This document shows positions 8,565-17,492 of a DNA stretch of 64,000 bases, piece by piece. The notes below the pieces were generated by a model. That model made no database searches and had not been told where the DNA came from. It was given only the letters and a program-made list of their open reading frames with translations. This DNA comes from Leptothoe spongobia TAU-MAC 1115 (GTDB taxonomy: Bacteria > Cyanobacteriota > Cyanobacteriia > Phormidesmidales > Phormidesmidaceae). The stretch spans positions 20,746-84,745 of the forward strand of contig NZ_JADOES010000020.1 in assembly GCF_018739885.1 (NCBI RefSeq). Direction: 5' to 3'. A program made the position numbers and the translations under genes. Each line of letters begins with the position of its first letter. The first letter of the stretch is position 1.

Positions 8565-11500
8565 TTAGGATGGCGAGTGATCAACGAGTGATAGTTGTTG
8601 CTTTAAAGCTTTTGGAACATTCACTGCGTTTTCAATACCTTTAATTCCTTCCCAGTTTGTTTTTTTATCCCAAATAATTTTGAGTAGGTTGGCACTAGTG
8701 AGATTAGCCCCACTAAGATTAGCCCCACTAAGATTAGCATCACGGAGGTAGGCACCATGAAGAGACGTGCCACTGAGATCGGCATCACGAAGGGAAGCAT
8801 CACGCAGGTCAGTACCATTGAAGTTAGCAAAATTGAGGGTGGCGCTGCTGAGATTAGCGCCACGAAAATAGGTACGACGAGCATAGGTACGAGTGAGATC
8901 AGCATTACTCAAATTAGCGCTACTGAGGTTAGCACCATTGAGATAAGTGCCAATTAGGGTAGCATCAATTAAGGAGGCATGACTAAGATCAACCCCAGTG
9001 AGATTGGTTCCACGAAGATCAGCCCCACGGAGGTTGACATCATGGAGATCAGCATTATGGAAGTCAGTATAACGAAGGTCAGCAGAACATAAGAACCTGC
9101 CTACGATGTTCTGAAACTTGCAGTCTGGACTACTTTGACTATAACTAATGATCCGAAGGAGGCATTTTTTATCAAAGATTTGGTAATCATCAACCAAGAT
9201 TTTATCTAGAAAAGCCCTATAGCCCGCTTGTTCCTCACTAACTAATATTTTATTTAAGGGTGATTCTCTTTCATTCCTTTGCTGCCTGCAAGGATAAAAA
9301 TGGAGATCTTCAGAATTGTCTTGAGATTGACCATAGCGGTGTAATTCTAGAAGTAAAATCAGAATATTTAGCCCTGTATAGATGTCTACTTGACGCTGAC
9401 CAATCGAAATCCCTTGGCTTTCAATTTGTTCACCTTTTTGTTGAGGAAGCGTTGTTTTCTTAAGAATGTTAATAAACTCTCCACTGCACCAGCGAGTATA
9501 GAAAAATTCTAATCGTTTAAATAACACTTTTGCATTAAAGTTTTCACTGACTTCCCAAAGTGCTCTTATGTATTCCAAAATTTCGGGAGAAAGTCTACCA
9601 AAGCCAAACAGATCATATATCTCCCAATCTAATTGACTCTGTTTTGTGTCGAATCTATACCCTCTAGGGCTGGGTTTTGTCCATTCCTCTAAACTCTGTT
9701 GAATTCTCTCTGCACACAAATACTCACTGAAACTTTTATGAATAAACTCGACAGATCCCCCTTGCTTACTGGCAGATTGCACATAAAAAGTTGCTAAGGC
9801 ATTTCGTAGTGCATCAACTCCCAGTCGTTTTCTAGCTTGTTTAATTAATTCAATGGCATCGTCATCGTCTTCTAAACGTTCTTCTAACATCCTTATAGGC
9901 GCAGCCTCTCCACCAAACTGAGTAGCGCAAAATGCAGCTTCGATAAGGACGTGTCTTAATCCCTCTGTACTCAGCTCTGTTAAATCTCTAGTAAGTCTGG
10001 TAGAGCGTTGTTTAGTTAGTACCCAGTCCAATGACCGCTGATAAATCAAAATTTTAGCGATAGAACTGTTCAGGCCATTTCCAGAAATATCTTTCCCAGG
10101 TATTTTAGTATTTATCCACGCGCTATCCGAAACTGATTGAAAATTTCTATTCTTATGGAGAAATCTTCTCACATCCTTAAACATATCAATAGCAAATTGT
10201 TTATCTCGATGCATTGCACCTAACAGATAGAGTAGTAAGGGTTCCTGGGCCAATTTTCGCACTTGTTCTGGGCACTGTTCATCCTGTAAAAAACTCCAAA
10301 ATGTTTGAGCCTCCGATATCCCAACTTGATTAGCCCAGTTCCTAAACCAATGTTCTTGAAGAGTACTGTTCATTGGAATAATTTCAACCCGATCTAAGTT
10401 AGGTGGCATATATCGCTCTATACTTTGCAAAGTTAGAGGACGGCCAGTAATTAATACTCGGTGTCCTCTCTCTGTATTCTGTTGGCAACGCTCTTGAAAA
10501 CCACCAACTTGTTTTAGGAATTGTTCTAAACCCTCACTGGTTCTCCCTTCCATCAACAGCTCATCAAAGCCATCCAGTAGGAATAAAAAACGAGTATTGC
10601 AATCCGTTAGCCAGCCATTATCACTGGCAGAAAAATCTCTTCCCACAAGAGTTTTAAGTGTTTTCTCAAAGTCTTTTTCAAGGGTTCTAATGTCACGAAG
10701 GCGGATCAAGATAGGGATCCAAATGGGATATAGATTTTGACGCACCCAATCAGCAAACATACGACAGAAAACGCTTTTTCCCCTGCCGGGACCACCTTGG
10801 ACAAACATTACCTGATCTTGTCGATCTGATCTTTGCAGCTGTGTTCTAGCCCAGTGTTCTAGATCGAATGATTTAGCATCATGATCAACTTGCCCATCAG
10901 TCTTCACTGGTTTTACCTGAAGCGAGACATAGATATCTTTGAACGCAAAATTTTCGTTGAAGACCTTATCTAAAGGCATTGGAGCGATCTGCTCACTCAG
11001 GTATTTATCAATACTTTGATACTTTTTGATATCCCATCGCCACCCTTCCAAATATAGAGTTGATAACCGTTGAACATTATCCTTGGCAGCAGCCAAAGCC
11101 TCAACCATGTAACGATGAGTGTTATGGGAAATCCGTTGAGTTAGTATGTGAGCCTGCTCTTCATCCAATCCTGCTTGATGCAATCGAGCTTTTAAAACTG
11201 GATTAAAAGCTTTTGCTAGTTTAGATTCATGGAAGCAGAGTAAGCTTTCCTTTGCTTCTCTCTCACTCAGTTCTACTATTTGACCATCGACTTCAAGTGT
11301 TTCACCAAGGTTTCGAATTCGCTTGGTCAAGCTTGGATCAGCGGGTGTATCCTGGATATGTTCTAAAAGTGGTTTATTTTCAGGCCATTGCAGAACTTTT
11401 ATAAAGCTCTCTAAATAGGCGGCTTGGCTGATAATAGCCACACATTCCTCTAGTGAAGCTTCTTTCTGAGTTTTCTGTAGGTAGAATTGCAGTAAGTCTG

Positions 11501-11741
11501 CGCCAATGGATATAAAAGGTATCCCAGCCCCTAAAACTTGTGCAATTGGTGAGTTAAGGACATCTAGTAGAGAAGAGATTCTACTGACAATAGGCTTGAG
11601 TTCGGAGATATTCCTATGTTCGTGAAGTTCCTGTGCTAATTCCAGCACAGCTTTGCTTCCCTCTATACCACCTTTTGCGGCATCAACAGAAAACATATCG
11701 ATCGAGAACTTCCAGAAATCTTGCCAGATTTTCTTGATCAT
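8565..11741 (-). CDS. NACHT-family STAND ATPase with C-terminal pentapeptide repeats
   Basis: 1058 residues; ATG 11741 has GGAAG about 8 bases upstream. Residues 1-300 are a helical N-terminal region without a recognisable enzyme domain. The NACHT domain follows: Walker A GGPGRGKS (316-323), Walker B FLFLLDGFDELL (385-396), then a winged-helix-like part to about 700. Residues about 890-1035 are A(D/N)LxxAxL pentapeptide repeats forming a right-handed quadrilateral beta helix, the likely sensor or interaction surface. NACHT proteins oligomerise on ligand binding and, in bacteria, many are anti-phage (bNACHT). The gene is last of three leftward genes with the WD40 STAND protein and the SIR2-like protein; the 137-bp gap may hold its own promoter. 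Base composition is A+T-richer than flanking genes. Role in defence is inferred. Confidence 0.85.
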   Translation of the reverse strand: MIKKIWQDFWKFSIDMFSVDAAKGGIEGSKAVLELAQELHEHRNISELKPIVSRISSLLDVLNSPIAQVLGAGIPFISIGADLLQFYLQKTQKEASLEECVAIISQAAYLESFIKVLQWPENKPLLEHIQDTPADPSLTKRIRNLGETLEVDGQIVELSEREAKESLLCFHESKLAKAFNPVLKARLHQAGLDEEQAHILTQRISHNTHRYMVEALAAAKDNVQRLSTLYLEGWRWDIKKYQSIDKYLSEQIAPMPLDKVFNENFAFKDIYVSLQVKPVKTDGQVDHDAKSFDLEHWARTQLQRSDRQDQVMFVQGGPGRGKSVFCRMFADWVRQNLYPIWIPILIRLRDIRTLEKDFEKTLKTLVGRDFSASDNGWLTDCNTRFLFLLDGFDELLMEGRTSEGLEQFLKQVGGFQERCQQNTERGHRVLITGRPLTLQSIERYMPPNLDRVEIIPMNSTLQEHWFRNWANQVGISEAQTFWSFLQDEQCPEQVRKLAQEPLLLYLLGAMHRDKQFAIDMFKDVRRFLHKNRNFQSVSDSAWINTKIPGKDISGNGLNSSIAKILIYQRSLDWVLTKQRSTRLTRDLTELSTEGLRHVLIEAAFCATQFGGEAAPIRMLEERLEDDDDAIELIKQARKRLGVDALRNALATFYVQSASKQGGSVEFIHKSFSEYLCAERIQQSLEEWTKPSPRGYRFDTKQSQLDWEIYDLFGFGRLSPEILEYIRALWEVSENFNAKVLFKRLEFFYTRWCSGEFINILKKTTLPQQKGEQIESQGISIGQRQVDIYTGLNILILLLELHRYGQSQDNSEDLHFYPCRQQRNERESPLNKILVSEEQAGYRAFLDKILVDDYQIFDKKCLLRIISYSQSSPDCKFQNIVGRFLCSADLRYTDFHNADLHDVNLRGADLRGTNLTGVDLSHASLIDATLIGTYLNGANLSSANLSNADLTRTYARRTYFRGANLSSATLNFANFNGTDLRDASLRDADLSGTSLHGAYLRDANLSGANLSGANLTSANLLKIIWDKKTNWEGIKGIENAVNVPKALKQQLSLVDHSPS

Positions 11742-11878
11742 AAGAAATTCTTCCTTAAAAATGCATATTTCAGGTAAAAAGCACGACTCGTTTTTGCTTC
11801 CAAGAATAATTCCCCTAATACATTAAATTTGATGCTTTATCTTGCTTGCTCTCACCTCTATAGTTAAATCTTGATGGA

Positions 11879-14800
11879 TTAACTACCTGTTGAATCTTGA
11901 CTGTCTGGTAGAGTAGGGCAAGTTCTTTCGTAAGGAATATAGCTACTCATATATTTTTGCCATTCTTCATGAGTTAAATTGCGCTGTACTCTCTCACAAA
12001 CGGCATCAGCTAGATCTTGAGTACAAGCTATCCATAATCTAATAGTAGCGTCATAGCTGCCTGAGGCCAGGGTCTTCCCGTCGGGGCTAAAGGCTATTGA
12101 TGTGACACTCTGCTCATGACCCTTTAGGAGAATAGGACGGGGGTTATGTCCACTCAGATCCCAAATACGGATAGTCCAATCATAACCACCTGAAGCTAGC
12201 ATTTTCCCATCAGGACTGAATGCTATTTCACTTACCCAATAGCTATGGCCTTTAAGAACTTTACAAGGGATTGTGTTAGTTGAACCAAGCTGGCTCAGAT
12301 CCCATAGTCTTATAGTTTTGTCATCACTGCCTGATGCCAGCAGCTTGCCATCAGGACTAAAAGCAACTGATAAGATTCTACCTTCATGCCCCTGAAGAAC
12401 GGTAAGTGGGAAGTCAGTTTGTTCTGGGTGCCATAGTCTTACAGTTTTGTCATCACTACCCGAAGCTAATAGTTTGCCATCTGGGCTAAAGGCAATTGAT
12501 GTAATACTGCGATCATGGTGTCCTAAGATCTTACAGGAGGTATCTGGCTGACGTAAGTCCCATAACCGGATACTACGATCCCAACTACCTGAGGCCAGTA
12601 TTTGGCTATCGGGACTAAAGACTACTGAACTAACTCCTGAGTCAAAGCCTTCAAAGACTCTAGCATCTGAATTAATTTGCTCAAGCTCCCATAGTCTTAC
12701 AGTCTTGTCGCTACTGGCAGAAGCTAATAGTTGGCTATTAGGGCTAAATGCAACTGCATTAACTTCACTCTGATGACCTATCAAAGTCTTGGGTTCAGCA
12801 TGGAGATCATCTGTGTTCCATAACCGAACAGTATGGTCCCAGCTGCCTGAGGCCAGCAGCTGTTTTGACCGATTAAAAGCAACTGAACTAATTTGGAGCT
12901 GATGGCCTTTCAGGACTCTTGGAGTCAGGGGAGCCTGTTGTAACTTCTGAAGTCGTATTGTACTATCCCAACTGCCTGAAACCAACAGTTGAGCATCTCG
13001 ACTAAATGCCACCGAACTAATAACAAAGTATTGTCCCCTGAGGATTTTGGGTTTATCACTTAGCCGACACAGATCCCATAAGCGTACAGTCTGATCATCC
13101 CCACTTGACGCCAAAATTGAGTTGTTGGGCATAAAGGCCACTGATCTGATATATCCCTTATGGCCTTTTAGCTTTACAGGAGCTTTATCGAGTTGGCTAA
13201 AATCCCATAACTGGACAGTGCCATCCCATCCTCCTGCAGCTAATAATTGACCGTCAGGACTAAACGCTAATGTATACACGCCATCTTGACTACTGAGGAC
13301 GTTAAGGGGGATGCTGAGATTAGTTAAGCTCCATAACTGTATGGTCTTATCAGAACTGCCTGAAGCTAATAGTTTACCATCAGGACTAAATGCTAATGAA
13401 TGGACAACATCCGTGTGATTCTTAAGAATTGCGATAGGTGTATTCGGCTGATTTAGATTCCAAAGCCGTACCGTCGAATCCTCACTCCCTGTGGCTAACA
13501 ATTTACTATTGGGACTAAATGCTACGGCATACACACTACCGTTGTGGTCTTTAAGAATATTACGCGGTTTGTCAAATTGTGTTAGGTTCCAAAGTTGTAC
13601 CGTCGAATCCTCACTCCCCGTGGCTAACAATTTGCCATCATGGCTAAATGCTACAGCATAGACACTGCCTTGATGATTTTTAAGAGTTTTAGCGAGAAAA
13701 CTGGGCTCCTCTAGATTCCATAGGCGCACAGTTTGATCCTCACTGCCCGAAGCTAATAACCTACTATCAGGGGTCAAGGCAACACAATGGACAGCAGCAC
13801 TATGTCCACGCAAGATATTACTAAAATCAGGAAGACTCAGAATTTCTCGAAGTGCTTCATCGACTTGGTCAAGAACTTGACACTGATCTCGTTGGTTAAA
13901 GAGGAATGCCTGACGTGCTAATAGAGCACTTAATTCATCGTTCCTACGTCTATTTTGCCGTAGTGATTGTGCTGGCAGGCCTTGTTTGATTACGGAAATT
14001 CGGTTAAAGCGTTCCTTGTCGAATTTTTCTTGCCTCTGTTGAAGATCTTCTTTAAATTCTTTCTCCTTTAAATGCTGCGTCCGCCAGGTTAAAACTGGCT
14101 GAGCCAGGACATCGTGAAAAATCTCATACAGCTCTACATCGCGCTGCTCCGGTGATGGTCCAATAGGACGGATGATACGTCTATTTCCTCGGCTGAGTTT
14201 ATCGAGTAAGTCTGTTAGATCTTTTTCATCACAATTTGTAGTTCCAACTAAATCAAGAACAGGGTAAGCGATGGTAGATCCAGCAGGGGTTACAAGATAC
14301 TGAAAGATATCAGCAGCAATATCTTGCTCTTTACTTGATAACAGGCTCATTTGCTCATTAAAATGAGCCTTAACAATAATCTCCGCCCCACCTAAATCAT
14401 CTAGCATGCTTAGCTGAAGATTGTGCGACTCATCAGCTTCCATTTTCTCCCACAAACGTGTCATCACTAGTTGTAGATAGGGAGCCTCATAGTTTGGCGG
14501 TGAAGGTTCAGGTTCAGATTCAGACATAAGCTCTAGGCCCCGTCCCCTCTCACCCAAGCTAACTCGACCTATCTTTACCTGGTTCAAAACCTCCTCAGCT
14601 AATTCCTTGTCGACATTGACTAGTACTTTAGACTGTCTCTGTTGACGATTAAATTCTTCAATTGGCTTTAAAACAGCATCTTGGGCTGATTCATAATCAA
14701 GAGGGTCAACCTTTAAGAGATTGCCAAATAGACCAGGGATACGTCCTTTGAAGAAAGCCAGTTTGGCCAAAGCATCATCTCGAATTGATATCAGGAAATG

Positions 14801-15349
14801 AACGGGGAGATCACGACACTTAACCGCGCGGGGAAACTCAGTGGCAAAGGTTCCTTTTCCAGTTTTTTGAGCATGATATAGGAAATAATCTTCAAACTGA
14901 TCTAGAACAATAAAAATCTCACCATTTTCGTCTTCTTCGCCGAGGTAATTTGTCCATGCCTTCAAGTTCTGATCTAGTCTGGAAGATATTGGAACGACTG
15001 GTTCAATATTTTTTTTGCCGACAATTTGTCGGATCACAGATTCAACCTGTTTTTGTATGCCGATTATGGGATCGTCGCGCCAGCTCCACTGACCTTCCAA
15101 CGGAGGAAACACCACAATCGTAAATTCTGGTATGCCGTTTGATGAATTCTGTTGTTCTTCTTGCTGTATCTGATGAGCGACGCCTGCTCTTAGCACAGAG
15201 CTTTTACCTACACCACTTTCACCATAGACTATGGTTAACCGAGAGGTCATCAAATTATCAGCGATAACCTCTGTCAGTGTTTCTCGACCAAAGAAAATAG
15301 GTGAATCTTCTTGATCGTAGGGCAAAAGCCCTTTGTATGGCATAAGCAT
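11879..15349 (-). CDS. STAND ATPase (nSTAND1 type) with 14 WD40 repeats
   Basis: 1156 residues from ATG 15349, preceded by GGAGG at a good distance. It begins PYKGLLPYDQEDSPIFFGRE, the usual opening of cyanobacterial nSTAND1 proteins. Walker A is GESGVGKSS (43-51) and Walker B IFIVLDQFED (145-154). A helical region with a coiled-coil-like, charged segment (about 440-500) leads to 14 WD40 units between about 515 and 1105, enough for two seven-bladed propellers. Most units end in a clear [ST]-[VI]-[RQ]-[LI]-W; unit 7 ends in RLQK, and unit 5 lacks the GH pair. STAND ATPases are signal-integrating switches; the propellers should bind the trigger. The start lies 21 bp after the SIR2-like gene, so the two are co-transcribed. 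No effector domain is fused, so the upstream gene is the likely effector or co-factor. Confidence 0.9.
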   Translation of the reverse strand: MLMPYKGLLPYDQEDSPIFFGRETLTEVIADNLMTSRLTIVYGESGVGKSSVLRAGVAHQIQQEEQQNSSNGIPEFTIVVFPPLEGQWSWRDDPIIGIQKQVESVIRQIVGKKNIEPVVPISSRLDQNLKAWTNYLGEEDENGEIFIVLDQFEDYFLYHAQKTGKGTFATEFPRAVKCRDLPVHFLISIRDDALAKLAFFKGRIPGLFGNLLKVDPLDYESAQDAVLKPIEEFNRQQRQSKVLVNVDKELAEEVLNQVKIGRVSLGERGRGLELMSESEPEPSPPNYEAPYLQLVMTRLWEKMEADESHNLQLSMLDDLGGAEIIVKAHFNEQMSLLSSKEQDIAADIFQYLVTPAGSTIAYPVLDLVGTTNCDEKDLTDLLDKLSRGNRRIIRPIGPSPEQRDVELYEIFHDVLAQPVLTWRTQHLKEKEFKEDLQQRQEKFDKERFNRISVIKQGLPAQSLRQNRRRNDELSALLARQAFLFNQRDQCQVLDQVDEALREILSLPDFSNILRGHSAAVHCVALTPDSRLLASGSEDQTVRLWNLEEPSFLAKTLKNHQGSVYAVAFSHDGKLLATGSEDSTVQLWNLTQFDKPRNILKDHNGSVYAVAFSPNSKLLATGSEDSTVRLWNLNQPNTPIAILKNHTDVVHSLAFSPDGKLLASGSSDKTIQLWSLTNLSIPLNVLSSQDGVYTLAFSPDGQLLAAGGWDGTVQLWDFSQLDKAPVKLKGHKGYIRSVAFMPNNSILASSGDDQTVRLWDLCRLSDKPKILRGQYFVISSVAFSRDAQLLVSGSWDSTIRLQKLQQAPLTPRVLKGHQLQISSVAFNRSKQLLASGSWDHTVRLWNTDDLHAEPKTLIGHQSEVNAVAFSPNSQLLASASSDKTVRLWELEQINSDARVFEGFDSGVSSVVFSPDSQILASGSWDRSIRLWDLRQPDTSCKILGHHDRSITSIAFSPDGKLLASGSDDKTVRLWHPEQTDFPLTVLQGHEGRILSVAFSPDGKLLASGSDDKTIRLWDLSQLGSTNTIPCKVLKGHSYWVSEIAFSPDGKMLASGGYDWTIRIWDLSGHNPRPILLKGHEQSVTSIAFSPDGKTLASGSYDATIRLWIACTQDLADAVCERVQRNLTHEEWQKYMSSYIPYERTCPTLPDSQDSTGS

Positions 15350-15370
15350 CTCAGTTTACCTCCACCCCAT

Positions 15371-16501
15371 TTATTTTCCTTGCCCACCTATTATTGAATG
15401 AATCTGTTCATCAAATTCATTCATGAAATCCTCTGGAGAGATATCTTGAATATCTACATTATATTTCTTCCAGAATTTCTTATTTATATCATTGGACTCT
15501 TTAATGTCATCAGATTCTTCCGAATCCCATTGAATGGCATACCACTTAGACTTCTTTAAAAAAGGTCTAGTTGGCCAAATGTGATGCAAAATAACACGCT
15601 GGTGCCAATGGCTTAAGCTACAAGGCCCTAGAAAAAGGACTTGATTCCTACGCAATTGCTTCAACAAAGTTGTAGGTAGCAGATCGGGAGTGTTACGCCA
15701 GGACAAAAAGTCGATGTAATCATCCTCACTAATCACTAATCTATCTGCATCTATGCTTTGATCGACTGTGCCGTAAACTTTGAGAATAACTGGGCGTTTC
15801 TTAAGTGAAAGTCTTCTATAGTTATTTGGATTATCAATCTCATGTATTATACCCTCAGGGGTTTTATGCAAAAACCAATCATCCTTCTCACCTGTAGCAC
15901 TATAATAAACTAAATCAAAAGGCTCTTCAGCTGCTTCAAAGGCTTGTTCTAGCATGCGGTCATAGCTCGTGGTTACAATTAGTGGAAACATTGGCGCATC
16001 CGGTTTTGTTAACCGTATAACCTTAGGTAGTAGAGCAAAAGACTTATGTAATTGGTTAGGACGATAATTTTTATCACACAGAATTCTATGAAGTTCAGAC
16101 GTTGCCAAGACCTTCGATTCAGCGTCACATAGCAATTGAAATACATGTTGAAGATCGGCCCATTCAGCTTTCCATTTACCGCTTTCTATTCCTTGAAAAG
16201 GGTACGAGAACTGAATTTCATCAAAATGGGCGGCACCGTGATTGGTAAAATATTCTATGAGGTATGCTGCAAGTTCTCGATGCGTTGGTGGATATGATGG
16301 GCAAGATGGTGGATTTAATGAGAAATCGCACTGCCAAAACTCTGGTTTTTGATTTATTTTTGGACGATCACATAAATTATGTTCTCTACCAAGAACGGGT
16401 ACAATCTTCCCCTCAATAATTCCCTGGATTAAGTTTTCACAATTTTTGTTAAGCAGCCTGTTTGGCTGTCGTACAGCCTCTTCTAGATTTGTTTGTGTCA
16501 T
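15371..16501 (-). CDS. SIR2-like domain protein with degenerate NAD-site motifs
   Basis: 376 residues from ATG 16501 (a TTG two codons earlier is less likely). The overall pattern is that of SIR2-like proteins found beside cyanobacterial STAND genes: VPVLG(x)xxN near the start, THRELAAYL, LIVTT-YD, LVYYSATGE, RPVILKVYG, VISEDDYIDFL, VLFLG, and a C-terminal HHIW. However the catalytic or NAD-contact positions differ from the family pattern I know. The glycine-rich GAGxN is GREHN (38-42), TTNYD is TTSYD (177-181), KIHG is KVYG (241-244), and FLGYSL is FLGPCSL (290-296). Active relatives (for example ThsA-type SIR2) degrade NAD+ after infection. This one may be catalytically dead and act as scaffold or decoy, or use an altered site. 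First gene of the leftward module. Confidence 0.72.
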   Translation of the reverse strand: MTQTNLEEAVRQPNRLLNKNCENLIQGIIEGKIVPVLGREHNLCDRPKINQKPEFWQCDFSLNPPSCPSYPPTHRELAAYLIEYFTNHGAAHFDEIQFSYPFQGIESGKWKAEWADLQHVFQLLCDAESKVLATSELHRILCDKNYRPNQLHKSFALLPKVIRLTKPDAPMFPLIVTTSYDRMLEQAFEAAEEPFDLVYYSATGEKDDWFLHKTPEGIIHEIDNPNNYRRLSLKKRPVILKVYGTVDQSIDADRLVISEDDYIDFLSWRNTPDLLPTTLLKQLRRNQVLFLGPCSLSHWHQRVILHHIWPTRPFLKKSKWYAIQWDSEESDDIKESNDINKKFWKKYNVDIQDISPEDFMNEFDEQIHSIIGGQGK

Positions 16502-17069
16502 AATCAAAGTATTGATTGTGTAATTAGGAGCAAGAAATTAGGCTTTACTTATCAACAAAGAAAAACTTAAACTATTTGATGGGCATAGCAAAAAGCAACT
16601 CTATCCTTTGGCTGACCATGTCCTACATGAGGGCTATATTTAGCAGATGAAGAATGGTTGAATTTCTTTCTCATTTCAAAACTATGTCTATTAAGTATTG
16701 TTGAGGGAGTGTCAAAAATCCACTCTTATTGGAGTGGCAATGATCAGAATTCCTATTATTTTAGCTATTATTTTTGATTATGTAGTATGAGTCTTAATGT
16801 AGCGAGATTAGAGCTTGCTGCTTCTGAAATAGTCTACGTTTGTAAAGTTAAGGAGAAGGACGTTTAAGGTGTAATGTTTGGCACTACTGCATAACTGAGG
16901 GAGGCTACTGGTTTGACCAGTGAGCCTAGACAAGTTTTGAGCGTTCCAGCAGTAAAGTAACTCCTACGGTGGCTTGAATCAGTCAATTTGTAGAAGGAAA
17001 AGGTAATGACGAAATTGGCTCAAAGCTTGTCTCATTTAAAATGGGACTACTTTTAACATGTTGTGTTTG
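16502..17069. other. Intergenic stretch upstream of the SIR2-STAND module
   Basis: A+T-rich, no convincing gene. CCACTC/GAGTGG (16720-16737) forms a 6-bp hairpin with a TTATTG loop. The promoter of the leftward SIR2-like gene should lie in the first 200 bp but no clear boxes stand out. Confidence 0.4.
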
Positions 17070-17273
17070 TCACCCGTCAAGGACACTCATCTTTGGGGCT
17101 GTTTGTTTCATTACTCTCAAGATGGCTTCAGCAACCAGGCCATAGCCAACTGTTGTGGGATGAATGCTGTCGAGACTGAATAATCCACCACCCACTCGTT
17201 TGTGATTATCAGAATCAAGGAGTAAAGTACTTGGGAGTGGTGTCTCTTTCAAAAGAGGATGTGATCCATTCCC
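17070..17273 (-). pseudogene. C-terminal remnant of an SGNH/GDSL-type hydrolase
   Basis: The reverse frame open from 17273 (just after an in-frame TAA) reads NGSHPLLKETPLPSTLLLD, then VGGGLFSLDSIHPTTVGYG and a short amphipathic tail before the stop at 17070. The SLDxIHPTTxGYG motif is the Asp-His end of an SGNH hydrolase active site. The Ser, Gly and Asn blocks that should lie several hundred residues upstream are absent, so only about 67 codons remain. I judge it a relic left by deletion. Confidence 0.6.
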
Positions 17274-17492
17274 TTAGGTTAAAACGCTATTTGGTGAATG
17301 TTTCTATGACGGTGCCAACAGACTACTGTCGTCTGCGATCGCAACCACCCGAAACCCCTAAAATAAACCAATAACTTGATGTAGAGTCAGCATAGTCGTT
17401 GCCTCTACATCAAGTTTAGGTTCTCAAAAAGAGACGTTAGATCAGAATTTTGGTTAGAACTTAGCTATGTTTTAGTGAAAGGTCTAACCCCA

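Noticed and set aside
8620..9110. CRISPR-like periodicity in the pentapeptide region
   Set aside because: The 15-bp period is codon-level repeat of A(D/N)LxxA units, without conserved repeats and unique spacers.
12000..13850. Direct repeats about 130 bp apart
   Set aside because: They are WD40-coding units, not DNA elements.
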